Notes: generated by a model from the letters alone, not told the origin. A stretch of DNA of 64,000 nucleotides from Selaginella tamariscina (GCA_003024785.1 PUQB01000051.1:1-64000), one strand, 5' to 3'. Shown: positions 1 to 11,779, counted from the first letter of the stretch. Numbers and translations are program-made.

Positions 1-576
1 ATCAAGCGATGGCATGATGTAGAATGTGATGTGTTAACTTCATCTAGACCGTTCATCATCATGTATATATATAATAAGTAGGGAAAACCTATTTAACATG
101 TTCAAAACCTTGTGCCACCATACAAGTCCTAATGGCAAAGCTGTATTATAAAACATTCTCTAAACATTTATTTTATGTTGCTTTACATAATTATAGTTGT
201 TCTTAGCACATTAAGATAAATAAAAACCCAAATTGACATAACAATGATATTAATTCATATATAACAATTGAGCAACCAAAATATGCACTCTTCTTTAAAA
301 CTATAGATTTTCTTTTATATAAAAGACAAAAACATGTTTATTCAAATATTGCTCAATGTTTTAAACATTCTTTAGCCAATAAAGAATCGACCTCACTAAA
401 GCTATATTGGAGTGTGTGTGTTCATATACATATCTATATGTATATACGCACATGTGACTATAATTGAACATATATAAAACTTTTGAAGATTCAGCAAGAG
501 TAGTGTATACAATTATATATATATACCATCTTGTTAGTTGACTAATCGGTTAAGCAAATTGTTTAAACCTCATTAG
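1..576. other. AT-rich non-coding stretch
   Basis: No coding signal or recognisable element was seen. The stretch is AT-rich with short TA runs near 420-530. Just before the tandem repeat that follows, around 532-560, lies a short tRNA-like box sequence (a GGTTAAGC motif). Confidence 0.5.
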
Positions 577-1060
577 GGCTATTCAATGTCCTTGGTGTCG
601 AGGAAGAGCATGGTCCTAAAGGCTACGAGTTCGAACAACATTGGAACGAGGTTAATATTGTATCTTGAAAAAGAAATCAAACTTATAGTCTTCTAGGGCC
701 ATGCATTGTCCTTGCCTCTTGGGATGGTACATGGCCCCAAAGGTTATAGTTTGTGGAGAGGTTGTTGTTGTACCTTAAAAAAGAATCAAACTCGTACCTT
801 TTTGGATCATGCACTATCCTTGTCTTTGGTGCCGAGGACAAGGATGGCCCAAAAGGCTGCAAATTCGAACCTCATTGGGGCAAAGATTAATATTATACCT
901 CAATAAGGAATCAAATTATCAACCTTTCATGGCCATGCATCATCCTTGGTGCCAAGCAGGAGCATGGTCTTAAAAGTTCAAACATTGCTAAGGCAAGGTT
1001 AATATTGCACCTTGAAAAGAAATCAAACTCATAGTCTTTTCCAGCCATTATCATGTGGTC
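577..1060 (+). repeat. Tandem repeat, about four copies of a ~115-bp unit
   Basis: Copies begin near 581, 701, 809 and 935, and a partial fifth begins near 1047, so spacing is 108 to 126 bp. Each unit holds a 'CCATGCATTGTCCTTG'-like start, a 'GGTGCCGAGGA' segment, an 'AAAGGCTACGAGTTCGAAC' segment that resembles a pol III B box, and a tail ending in 'AAGAAATCAAACT'. The copies have diverged by substitutions and small indels. No protein is supported; the short open frame inside is a by-product of the repeat. The B-box-like motif suggests a tRNA-related origin, but this is only inference. Confidence 0.7.
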
Positions 1061-1689
1061 GAAACTAATAACAAGGTATGAACCAAATCTTTTAGTGAAA
1101 AAGAAAGGAAGAAGAAAATATACTAATTAATTAGTACAAGAAATTGGTTAATAATTCGTAATCAAAATATTTAAACCTAGTCATATATATTAGGACATGA
1201 CCACCAATTATAGATTAAATCTAGATTTACATATGGACCATCGATTACATATCTGAATCTAAATCATCGGCTCCTAATCATATAATATCCTAAATGAATA
1301 TTTTAATATTAGCATATCCTAATACTAACATCAGCATTAACATGGTATTATCTAGTGGTTCATGACACCATCCCCTCTTTAGTAGCAAATTCCATGAGTC
1401 GAACTAGTACTAGAGATCTAGTCTTGTCCATATGGTACTCAGCATGGAATACAATAATGACTTGTTGAACATTATCTAGGTTCTCCATAGGCTCTGAAGT
1501 GCAGTCACTAAGAGAGTAACCAGCCCAATCACAAGTCAATAAATCTTACCACAAAGGAGTATGGAGTTTAAAATAGCATAAACTTCATATTTGGGTTCAT
1601 CACCAAGTTCAACAAGTAGTGGGAAGAAAGCTAAAGATGGAATGCAACCTTATTGACCTTAACAATGATTGGAAATAGTTTAAGACATT
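1061..1689. other. Non-coding interval
   Basis: No open reading frame or family match was recognised. The interval is moderately AT-rich and ends where similarity to the long LTR relic begins. Confidence 0.4.
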
Positions 1690-2998
1690 GATAATCAAGT
1701 TTCTAACATGACTGGGGGTTCCACCCTAAGTCCTCTAGAATGATTATCCTACAAACCTTAGAGGATAAACTGAGTAGACTTTAGGATCCTAGCCAAAAGA
1801 CCTAGACAGATTCATGTCCCAACCCTACTAAGGAGATATGCTTTGCACATACCCCGTGATAGAGCGAAGGCATTGTGACTCATCCCTTAAGGATTCACCC
1901 TCATCAGGGAGTACAACCTCTTTAGGGTGACAAGAGGTGTCCTAAACCACAACTAACCCTTAAGGGTTTGAGTGATCAAGTTATACCTTACTTCTAGGGC
2001 TAGTACTTAGTAAAGACATAAGTATGCACCATAGGCAAACATGAGTGTTTTATTAAGCAAACTCTCCAAGACTAGGTTTGGATAACCCTAAGTACACAAT
2101 CCTATAAGTGCCTCACAAAAGGGCTCTTACTAATGAGCTTAAGTTGTTCAACCTCTGAATCCCAAGGAAAACACCCCATATCCAAATGTGCCGATAGCAC
2201 ACCTAGTTATGAGACCTAACCTCCCTTGAGCCAATGCCCAAGGTTTAGCACCCTATTGTGAGCACATGTATGCATGCTTACTAGAGCATCTAGCCCCTCG
2301 GTGTTAACCCCAAAAGGTGTGCCTTAGGTGTTGTATTGTATGCCATCTGGCCCAGTGTCACATCTTCATATAACAATGTTTTCCGCTATCATCCCATAGC
2401 CCCTTAGATTCGAGAGTTGCACCAAGTGCCACGGATGTGGCTCTCTAATGCTAACTCTAGAACCCCTCTGCAATCCCTCAAGGGCTCAGTAGGGAAAGCT
2501 CGACGTGGAAGAGGAGGCTGGAGATGGTAGGTTACCTCGAAGGTGGGACGTACCCCTACTGTCTAGAAGTTAGGGTGGCACAACAAAGGGTTATGCTTTA
2601 ACAACACAAGCTAGAGCTTGCACTGGCAAAAGAGTAACAAACTCAGTTATGAACCCATGAACTCTCCTACATGTACTACTTAATATATGTGACATAGCCC
2701 CCCCCCCCCCCCCCCCCCCCTATTTTCCTATTTACATAAGTGAGTTGGCATGGAATCTCATTCCCAAAGGGAATATACTTGGTGAATTAACTTTAATGAT
2801 CCATCGATCCCTAAACTCTAAATGTCAAACCTAGGGGTAGTTTCTTGCAAATACCTAATGACACTTGATCGAGCTATCACTGAATATCTAAGTGCATTAA
2901 GCGGGTCTATTTTTACTACATCTAGAGCTTTTCAACATAGTTCAGTAGGTAACAACAGTTAAACGTCCAAAGTAAAGAAAAGTCATAGTAAAACTATG
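1690..2998 (-). mobile_element. Degenerate long LTR of a gypsy family, minus orientation
   Basis: This interval matches 17515-19505 in the same orientation over most of its length, from the 'CCCTAAGTCC' segment near 1725 to the 'ACTATGATA' end near 2998. The right end is the inverted form of the TGTCATAGTTTTTACTATGA start seen in the plus-oriented LTRs at 15401, 22695 and 34827. Both minus copies contain a long poly-C run (here about 2699-2720) at the same place. It is non-coding. No second LTR or primer-binding site of this family was found beside it, so it may be a solo or truncated LTR. Confidence 0.65.
2699..2720 (+). repeat. Poly-C homopolymer tract inside LTR relic
   Basis: About 22 consecutive C residues directly follow 'GACATAGCCC'. 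A second poly-C run sits at the homologous place of the related LTR near 19051, so the tract belongs to the element family rather than being a random event. Confidence 0.85.
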
Positions 2999-3799
2999 AT
3001 AACTAAACTAGATCATGAATTTGAAAAATATGGGCAATTTGACAATTTCAGTTGGCAACTACCTTATGGGAGGCTTGGGCTTAGTGGAGATGATGAAGGC
3101 AGTCTTCTACATCAACACAAGTAAGTAATGATCAATAGGGATGCTAACTGTTGATTGCAAAGAATGGGGATTGACTTGTAAAAGCATGCATCTAGTTATT
3201 GTATGCAAACACTGTGAATTTGACTTAATTGTCATGTTGATAGTTGATAAAGCATTGAAGTTATTGCTTTAAGATCTAAATGGTATGTTTAGATTGACCG
3301 TCATTTTGTGGATGATACCCCGAGAACAACTTAGGCCAGAAGAATCGACGTTTCACCAAGTTATACATCTTGTCCTCTCCTCTATGTCAAGCAAGCGAAC
3401 TATCATGCATCTCCTACATGACTGCTGTAACAAGCTCCATTGTCTTAGGCACTACCAAGTGTTGCTTGTATAGTAGTAAACCATTATGCTTAGCATAAGG
3501 CTCCACCAAATTGTTGAGACGCTGCTAACAAGTTAGAACCTTAGCTTGTGCTTTGCTCTCCTTCCTTTCTTATAATAAACATTCATAAGTCCTGAAAACT
3601 TATGTAAAAACACCAACCAACGAGCCTACTTAGCATTTAAATCCTTCTTATCTAAGAAATGCCTCAAAGGTTTGTGGTTAGTAAACACTTTGAAGAGACG
3701 TCCATTATGTACATAGTGCCTCCTAGTGCACATGGCATGCACAACAACCATCAATTCCTGATCATAAGTCGAGTATCGACACTCCGTATTATTTAGCTT

Positions 3800-4360
3800 T
3801 TAACTCTCAAAAGCAATGACATGACCAACTTGCATAAGAACTCCTCCAATGGCATAGCCGCACACATCTATGTACCCCTCATAGAACTCGTTCTCATTAG
3901 TAATAGTTAACACTAGTGTTGTTGTCAACACAGTCTTCAAAACTTTAAATGTTGCACTTTGCCTTGTAGACCACTTAAATGCAACATTCTTCTTCATCAA
4001 CGATGTCAAAGGAAGAGCTAAACGACTGAAGTCTTGAATAAACTGACGATAGTAATTAGCCAAGCCAATAAAAATTCTAAGCTCTTGCACATCCTTAGGC
4101 ATAAGCCAATGCTTCATTGCATCCACCTTCTTAGGATCAGGAGCAATGCCGTCCTTAGAAACAATATGCTCGAGGTACTCTAACTCCTCCTTAGTAAACT
4201 CACACTTTGAGAGCTTAACATATAGTTTTTTCTCCCTAAGAGTTTGTAACACTAAACGTAGATATTCTACATGATCCTCTAAAGTTCTGTTATAGATGAG
4301 AATATCATCTAAGAATACTTCAACAAAATGATCAATATAATCGGCAAAAATGGAATTCAT
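3800..4360 (-). pseudogene. gypsy reverse transcriptase / RNase H fragment
   Basis: This is the longest open part of the relic's pol, 186 codons. Near its start is FLDDILIY, the RT active-site box with FLDD in place of YxDD. It is followed by the conserved KCEF and 'FIGLANYYRQFI' segments that close the RT domain. It then enters the RNase H domain with IDVCGYAIGGVLMQ, where the first catalytic aspartate is kept. RNase H coding continues in other frames down to about 3560. The upstream RT part (about 4370-4890) is broken by stops. It cannot encode a working polymerase. Confidence 0.85.
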
Positions 4361-5768
4361 TAACTACATGAACATCGTAGGGGCATTCATCATGTAAAAT
4401 GGCATAAAAAGAAACTCAAAATGACCATGCTGGGTTTTGAATGATGTTTTAGTAATGCTATGTTCTCTCTTTCATAATAACTTGATGGTACTGCTCCATA
4501 AGTCAATTTTGGTAAACCACCTTGCATCTACAAACTAATCAAAAAATTGTCAACTTTTGGCATAGGAAATTTATTCTTCACAATCACCTTGTTCAAGGCA
4601 TGGTAATCGATACACATTCTCATTGATTCATCCTTCTTCCCCACAAGAAGCACTGAAGCGCTCCATAAGGTAACTTGCTAAACAAATAAATCTTCATATC
4701 AATAGCTCCTCCACTTGCTTTTTCACCTCCAACTCCTTTAAGAAGCTCAAATTATATGAACTCCTTGAAATCAGCTTAGCACCATGCTCAAGCTCAAGCT
4801 CAATCTCATTGCTCACTCTGCAAAATGGTGGCACTCCTACAGGCAGATGAGAGGGAAAGACATCCTCAAACTCTCCTAATTTCCTGAACAAGAGTTGATT
4901 AGACGTCCACCTCGGTCAAACCATGGACCATTGAACAGTAACCCAGTGGTCAACTCTTGAGGACATGGCTCCTTGCACTTAGATTCACCTTTACCTCCTT
5001 CCTAGTCCAATTAGGCAATAGATTATACTTCTCCATCCAAATCATCCCAAGAATGAAATCATAACACCTTAGCTTTACCAAAAAGAATTGCTTCTTGAAG
5101 GATACATTTTCAATTTCCAATGTAACTCTACACAGGCACTTTGCTCTTGTGACGAAGTAGTAGCTCCTTCCACATGTACGGATCGGTCCTCTTAGTAGGC
5201 AAGTTCAATCTCTCCACCAGTGTTGAAGCGATGAACTCATCACTGCTACCATGATCAAACAAAATTAACACCAAAACTCCATTAACCATTTTTCAAAGCG
5301 AATTAGATTGCGCCAGGATTAGCTTCAAAGACAACTACAGCAGTGTTCCCAAGCACATAGCTCAGTTCTCTGACTACCATAGACAGCACCTTGGAACTTG
5401 GAGTTTTTTAATCCTTAAAAGTCACTTCTCCCATCCCATCTCCTTCACATGCTTTTCATTCTTGGCTTTCCTAGCCTTGAGGATAGGATAATCTTTAATC
5501 TAATGATTCAGATCATACACTTAAAGCATTCACAATTGCCAAGACCCAATTAACTCCTTTGCTGTCTTTATTCTTTTAGTACTTCTTGCTACCTCATGAT
5601 GCTTAAAACTCTTAACATTATCATACCTCTTTAGAACTTAGTTTGAGACTCCTCAGTCTTAGAGTCCTCTTAAACCTTCCGCTTTCTAGTTGCCAATGCA
5701 CTCCTTTCCATTTGTGTAACAGCTACACATGCCTCCTCCACTACCTCATCACGAGTTTTAATCACCAA

Positions 5769-6035
5769 CTATGCACTCATGAGTCCGTCAATGAAATAGT
5801 CATGTTGGAAAGTGAATAACATCTTAAGATTGCGAGTGATCAATGCTCTCATCTTACTGATGTAATCTCCAAGTGAGAGATTCTCTTGCTTAAAATCTCT
5901 AAGTTTGAGACGAGCATCATGTGTGTCATATGTAGGTGCATTCTCTTTCTTGAAAGCATCCATGAAGTGAGTCCAAGTAGTCAAAAACTTCTTTAGACGA
6001 TTCCACCAAGAGTCTGCCTCTCCTTTCAATGCCAA
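5769..6035 (-). pseudogene. gypsy Gag fragment
   Basis: An 88-codon open segment with the plant gypsy Gag core: 'ALKGEADSWW', followed by an F-x-x-x-F/Y helix and the 'FKQENLSLGDYISKM' region, then a loop ending in FIDGL. Family proteins form the virus-like particle that packages element RNA. It lies between the primer-binding site and the protease remnants of the same relic. Flanking stops show it is a relic. Confidence 0.75.
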
Positions 6036-6490
6036 TGATGCAACTAGGAGCTTGCTCTCATCACTCTAATGAGTAGTTCTTAATAGTTTGTCCATTTTAC
6101 TCAACCACGATATGTGTTGATTTGTTGTGTCATGGCCATCAAACTCAGGAAGAGGCTTCTTCTTAAATAATCATTGTTCGACTGTACTCACATGATGATA
6201 ATCACTACTCCTAAAGCATCATGTTCTATTTGGGCTTTGCTCCCGACTCCTCTCATGCTTGAGGAACTTCTTAATCTCTCCTAGCTTATCTCTCAAGCAT
6301 TGAGACTATCTCTAATCCTCATGAAGTCCTCTTGGTACTCAACATTGTAGTCCACTTGCCTATATAAGAGAGTTCACAATTCCTTCGTGAAAGTTGCTTG
6401 ATTTCACACATGTGCATCCTTGTCAGCTCCATGAATCTCCGCACATAATCTAACATGATATCCGCTCAACACAGTAAAACAAGATTATCT

Positions 6491-6690
6491 CAACCCAAGC
6501 TTTAATGCCAAGTTGTTACAGTCCTATAGCACTGTACCTAGATGCTGCCTAACTCACCACCCAACCTCACCCCGAGTTGTAGCAAGTTAAACTCCAATCG
6601 CTCACTAAAATTACCTTAAAACCCACATGATTAGCTTAAGCACAAGATTAATCACAGTCAACCTTTGAACCAATACCATGGACTAACGTC
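6491..6690 (-). mobile_element. Primer-binding site and short 5' LTR candidate of the gypsy relic
   Basis: On the minus strand a TGTAACA end (plus 6514-6520) is followed by TTGGCATTAAAGC, which matches 9 of 12 bases of the initiator-Met tRNA site TGGTATCAGAGC. This places the LTR/internal boundary near 6514. The stretch 6514 to about 6690 would then be a roughly 176-bp LTR, ending where similarity to the P450 promoter begins. No matching second LTR is visible in the window, so the LTR call rests on position and the primer-binding site only. Confidence 0.5.
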
Positions 6691-6850
6691 TGACTATAAT
6701 GCAGAGATTAAAGAGTTGTACACATTCTCGATTAGATAGAGCCCTATTTATATTAAGAGAGAGATCAAAGTTCGAATAAAATAGAAATAGAAGGGAAGGA
6801 AAAAAGAAATGTTGGTGGTCAGAGGAGTGTGATACATGGTATAATGTACT
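6690..6850 (-). promoter_or_regulatory. Orphan P450 promoter copy
   Basis: This stretch matches the promoter of the P450 gene at 8.3-10.1 kb (10100-10260) almost base by base. Shared parts are the GAGTTGTAC leader, the TATAAATAGGGCTCTATC core with its TATA box (plus 6745-6756), and the GGTCAGAGGAG tag near 6818. The similarity stops at the point that corresponds to the ATG. Beyond it lies gypsy relic sequence instead of a P450 exon. The gene it once drove was therefore replaced or deleted. Confidence 0.75.
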
Positions 6851-7401
6851 ATACACGCCTTTATTATTTTCAGTAAGTACATTAAGAAGAGAAAATTAAC
6901 CTATACATTTATATAATTATTACCTAATCTACCGACGACATTACTTAATAAGGGCATATAATTTATATAATTGAAGTTTATGTATAATATTGTTACCGTG
7001 GTGTTATGCATATTTATATGAATGGGTGAAACAAGACATTAAATACATACATTTTATAAATTTTTGAATTTGACATGTCATACAACGGTACACACGCACG
7101 TGTGCTGCATATATAATATGGTCCGGTTTGAAGATAGTAAAGAGACTGCTAAAGTTCAAATATTGTAATATATTTAATTTAATATAAAATAATGTTTGCG
7201 ATATTTTCAAACAGCCGTGTACATTTTGTATTATATATTATTATTAAAGATAATATATTAAGAAATTAAGATATGTTATGTCATTTAAATCTTTAATAAA
7301 AGTCATATATGTTATATTTTGACCATGCTTTTTTACGTAACCTTAAAGAAATAGCAAGAGGTGAGATGTACACTATTATTATTATATATATATACATATA
7401 C

Positions 7402-7437
<36 letters not shown>

Positions 7438-7500
7438 CATGAATTCCAGTAGCCCATTGATAAGCAGAAATGCTAAAGAAATAATATATATTTACTTACT
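6851..7500. other. P450 5'-flank duplicate with (TA)n tract
   Basis: Non-coding and AT-rich. The part around 7130-7340 matches the duplicated flanks at 24600-24870 and 25070-25390 (for example 'AATATATTTAATTTAATATA' and 'GATATTTTCAAACAGC'). It is therefore upstream DNA of the P450 repeat unit. A (TA)n microsatellite spans about 7376-7435. Confidence 0.6.
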
Positions 7501-7535
7501 ATAATATAAACTTGTTTACAGTTTACACTTATTAA

Positions 7536-7996
7536 CACGGGGAACCAGTTCAAGGTGGCGTGCTCTAGGAACGCTACCCCAGAAACCTTCCGACATATCT
7601 AGGTCCTCATCCCACAGCTGCCAAAAAAAACATTTAATAAACTACCAAGAACATAGTGTGTTTCAACGACTGCAAGACGAGCTCCTTGTCGTGTTGTGAG
7701 AAGCTCTTACTGAAGCACATTTGCATCACAAAATTCAATGTGAAATCACTCGTCTTCGAACTGAGATCGACCTTTTCAAAATTAAGGGCTACATCAGAGA
7801 GGAACTGCAGTACCTCCGTCTTCCTCATCTCACTGAAGCTCTGTATCTGCTTGGCAGTGAAAGCTCCAGTTGCATATCTTCCTCACCATATGCTGCAAAT
7901 ATGAGGTCGTACGGCTGATACGCTACGTGTACGGCTTGTATGATGGTTGGCCTGGATGCAAATACCTGGTCGTGTGTTTTTTGCCATAGTTGTTTA
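7536..7996 (-). pseudogene. Cytochrome P450 pseudogene A (exon 4 fused to exon 1)
   Basis: Two pieces of the local P450 gene are joined here. Plus 7536-7668 matches the end of the last exon (segment after the heme loop to the C-terminus). Plus 7668-7996 matches the middle of exon 1 (MRKTEVLQFLSDVA and MQMCFSKSFS). Exons 2 and 3, the heme-binding loop, and much of exon 1 are missing. Compared with the copy at 25.9-27.5 kb, a block of about 0.9 kb was lost between an 'AACATAGTGTG' site and 'CTGCAAGACG'. The 5' end is also cut near 7996, so there is no start codon or promoter. It cannot encode an enzyme. Confidence 0.85.
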
Positions 7997-8304
7997 AACC
8001 TCTGGACCATATATTAAGTATATGCTATTTTATATGTGTAAATTGAACTACACGACACATCTAATACATAACGTACATACGTTATTTGTATAAAAACATG
8101 TATGTACATATTATGGGTTCACATGCATGTGGTTGTTGTTACTTGCAAAATAGTAGAATAAATATATTATTACATTAATTATTCTATTATATCTATTAAT
8201 TTTTTAATTTTAAATTTAATTTTCTACTCTCTCGTGTGTATATGTATATCAGACAAACAATTTGTATTTTAAAACGTTAATTATTCAATCTTAAACTTGT
8301 TTAC

Positions 8305-10093
8305 AGTTATCTGCAAAACACTTGGTAACACGGGGAACCAGTTCAAGGTGGCGTGCTTTAGGAACGACTACCCCGTTATATCGAGTTCCTCCGGACGTAA
8401 GCCATCCGGCAGCTGCCAGTCAAAGACATTCAACAAGCTGCCAAGAACATAGAGTGCTTCAACAATGGCTAACTGAGCTCCCGGGCATATTCTCCTCCCG
8501 GAACCAAACGGAAGAACTTCGTAGTGTTGACCACCAACATCAATAGACGTATTCGAAAACCTGCACATTAATCAGTAACAGTGATTAAATCCATAATCGA
8601 AAAATACTACGAAAATATTTAATTACTAATTTAATTATTAATTTATTAATTATTAATCTAATTTAATTACTAATCCGTAACTACGGCATATATCACTGGT
8701 CAGTAAATATAACTTCTAAGAATGCACACACACGCACACGCAAGCATACATACAAACACCTGTCCGGATCAAACTTCAATGGTTCCTTCCATATAGTGGG
8801 GTCTCTTCCAATGGCATAAACATTAATGTACAGTCTTGTTTTGGCGGGTATAACGTAATCAAGCACCTTACAGTTTACACTCTTCCGTAGACTCGTGAAG
8901 GATCATCAATGGTGTTGGCGGATGAAGTCTCAGAGTCTCCTTAACAATCGCTTGCAAGTAACTTAGCTTTGTAACATCCTCCTCGTCCAGGTGCCTTTGT
9001 CTCCCTGTATTTATGTATACGTATCAAATGCGTAAAATGGTGTATAGTTTGGCATTTTCTGGGCCTTCTCAAGCAGAGAAGGATTTCGTATAAGCTCCGA
9101 CATAGCCCATTCAACTAAGATCGCTGTTGTGTCAGTTCCTGCAGTTAGGATATCCTGTAAAAAAAACCCATGAATTAGTCTCTCTCTCTCCCTCCTGCGT
9201 TATAAAGGATGACTTACAAATGCTACGCCTTTGATGTTGAGTTTCGTCAGAGAGCGATCGTGTGCTAACGAGAGGAGGATATCCATGAAGTCTTTGGATC
9301 TTTTCCCGCACGTTTTCCAGTTCTCCTCGTGTTCATCGAGTTCTCTCTCTATAAATCCGTCTATTTTTGCATAGAGAGTGTCTAATCTTCTGAGCGCGAA
9401 TGTATCGAGAAACTTGAGGTAAGGTAAGACGTCGCCGACGTATACACGCCCACCCTCAGAGACAGCCTCCATGAAGTGTTTCTTAAACAGAAAAGCCCGC
9501 TCCTTGTCACGCTGATTGCCGATAGAAGAGAAGCTCTTGCTGAAGCACATTTGCATCATGAAACTCAATGTGAGGTCGCTCAGCTTGGAACCGAGATCGA
9601 CCTTCCTACCCTTTTCAGCTTTAACGGCTACATCGGACAGGAACTGCAGTACCTCCGTCTTCCTCATCTCGTGGAAGCTCTGTATCTGCTTGGCAGTGAA
9701 GAGCTCCAGGTTGCATATCTTCCTCAGGTTCTTCCAGTGCTCCCCATACGGGGCAAAAACAAGGTCGTGCGGCTGATACGCGAAGTGTACGGCTTGGATA
9801 ACGGTGGGCCTGGATGCGAATATATGGTCGTGTGTTTTCAAAACTTCTTTCGCCGTAGTTGCCGACGACACCACGACAGTGTTGACGGACCCCAGCTTAA
9901 GGTACATGAAATCCCCGTACTTTCGAGATAGATCGAACAAGGAGCCATGCAGAGATTTGCCCAGCAAGTGCAGATGCCCGATTATGGGAACTGCTACACC
10001 GGGAGATGGTGGAAGCTTATTCTTTTGCGAGTAAGAATGAAACGTATACCATAGCATGAGTGCCAAGAAGAATATTGCAATAACAAACTCCAT
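8305..10093 (-). pseudogene. Cytochrome P450, CYP71 clan, copy B (damaged)
   Basis: Best preserved P450 copy, with exon 1 open from the ATG at 10093 to a perfect GTAAGT donor at 9220. It has an N-terminal membrane anchor (VIAIFFLALMLWY) and proline hinge PPSPG, placing it on the ER as a haem monooxygenase. Exon 2 (about 9155 down) has the oxygen-activation motif AGTDTT. Exon 3 has ETLR (ExxR) and FDPDRF. Exon 4 (8566 down) has the haem loop FGSGRRICPG. Three lesions are visible. A ~21-bp deletion removes the end of exon 2 and its donor site (near 9055). A 7-bp insertion shifts the frame after EECK (near 8870). A small deletion gives a stop shortly after ELDI (near 8373). The substrate is unknown. 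It could still yield a truncated transcript, but a full enzyme is unlikely. Confidence 0.85.
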
Positions 10094-10260
10094 AGCAAAG
10101 ATCGAGAGTTGTACTGCGCATTCTTGATCAGATAGAGCCCTATTTATATTAAATGAATACGAGAGCCATTGTTTTTTCTGGAAGCAGTCCGAATAAAACA
10201 GAAAAGAGTGAAAAAAAACAAGCTAGTGGTCAGAGGAGCGTGAGACACGGTATTTATGTT
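10094..10260 (-). promoter_or_regulatory. Core promoter of P450 copy B
   Basis: On the minus strand, TATAAATA (plus about 10140-10149) lies roughly 50 bp upstream of the ATG at 10093, a normal plant TATA position with a short leader. Farther upstream is the tag GGTCAGAGGAGCGTGAGAC (plus 10228-10246) that marks every P450 unit in this window. The region matches 6690-6850. Confidence 0.7.
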
Positions 10261-11779
10261 TTGAAGTAATTAGCACGAGGGTCCCCTTTATTATTATCAA
10301 GGGTTTAACAATGCACTCAGTACATAATGACATTAAGAGAGAAAATTAACCTGTAATGCAATTTCCATAATATAATCGATTTAAAACTAGTATTAAACTA
10401 GACGTACTCCATGGTTCTTTGTTAGAAAGACGTGTGTATAGTAAGTGAGAAACGTAATTTGATTTAAATTGAAGAATTAAATATTTTTCAAAGTCATGTG
10501 GGTCAGAGGAGCGTGAGACTCGGTATAAAAATGTTACTGAGTGTTTATTGAACAGAAATTTATGAAGCTGACATTTTCCCTTGATGATGTTAATTTTGCC
10601 GTATTATCTAAAATAATTTTAAAAAAAATTACTGAGTCAAAAACAGAAATTCAATCCCATGATTTATTTTCCTCGGCTTAGCAATATTGCCTCGTCCCAT
10701 CCGTTATACGGTCCAGGCAGCTTTTTAGTTAGATTATTATGTCTGCTTGTTTGTGTATCTGTATGCATACAAGTTAAATTATTTAATTAAGGCATATATT
10801 TAATATTATGTCATGTAAACATTAGAACGGTGGAGATTGATTGTATTTTGAAGATTTAACGGTGAAGATTTGATTGTATTTAACCTGGGAGCACTGCACA
10901 TTGACGTGTCAATGTGGCAATTCCTTGCCATTCATAAAAAATCATGTATGTACTACACAACTATACTACGGTGCTTTGTATAATGCAAATGTCATTGGCC
11001 ACTGAGGATCAAGACATAAAAAGATCTAGAATGACCATAAGCAATTTTCATTTGTGAATAACAATTTAATAAGCCTTCTTCGTTAAAATCGTAAAGTTCC
11101 TTTTAAGCATGTCTTTTCAATTTTCCCATAATGAAAATCGAACTCAAAGTTGTCCAGAAGGATCAAACTTGCAGCCTCCGACATTATGCACTTTCCTCAT
11201 AGTCAAGGACGTCTTCTTAAATTTAGGGCTTGTGACACTTAGGATTTGTAATCAAGCAGGGGTTGAGGAAGATCGACCAAGCAAGCATTAAGGAACATGA
11301 AATGCTTCAATGATGAAATAAATAAATAATCAAATATATATATTCTAGGCAAGGTAAAAACTCGATATACATTATTTCACTATCAATTCACATTGCTTTC
11401 GTTTTCAACATGGTATTGGAACTGGCTAAATTTATTTATGTTTCTTTCTTTAAATCTACTTGGTTTTCTTTACAAGATTTAAACAGACCAACTTCTTTGA
11501 AAGTGGATTATCTTAGGAATCTTTAATTTACACTTTAATACTACATTGGGTCTACTGTTGGGTTTGATAATTCAATTACACATTGCATATGTACATATAT
11601 CACATCTGTAAATTATTTATATTTAGAAGTTTGTTTGATATTACACATGAAGGAGAGGTTATACTTTGAAATAATTTCTACAAAAATGTTTATTTAATCA
11701 GTTTAAAAGTTAAAATGAATAAACTTGCATTTTCAAGTTTAGAAAATGCATATAGTTAGTTTATACTAATATAATCAAA
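10261..11779. other. P450 upstream flank and non-coding DNA
   Basis: A second copy of the unit tag, GGTCAGAGGAGCGTGAGAC, lies at about 10501-10519. The DNA after it resembles the 5' flank of the 25.9-27.5 kb P450 copy, including 'TTGACATTTT'-type sequence. From 10.6 to 11.8 kb no gene was recognised. The short open frame at 11109-11291 has no family signature. Confidence 0.45.

Larger units (their letters stand above)
3280..6514 (-). mobile_element. Ty3/gypsy retrotransposon relic, internal region
   Basis: Reading the minus strand from high to low coordinates, the order is primer-binding site, Gag, zinc knuckle, protease, reverse transcriptase, RNase H, and an integrase fragment, as in Ty3/gypsy elements. 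Gag is recognisable at 5769-6035, a knuckle remnant with ECFKC near 5510-5535, and a protease-like D-H-G-S-S near 5250. RT begins in 4694-4891, and the YxDD-equivalent FLDDILIY is in 3800-4360. RNase H continues to about 3560. The integrase tail near 3290-3400 jumps from the zinc-finger end (FFWP) to the GYHPQ motif, so its catalytic core is deleted. Many stops and frameshifts make it inactive. No 3' LTR of its own was found, so the element is truncated at the low-coordinate end. Confidence 0.85.

Noticed and set aside
9476-10034. Plus-strand open frames of up to 151 codons over the P450 exon
   Set aside because: They are antisense to the well-supported minus-strand P450 exon 1 and have no family signature.
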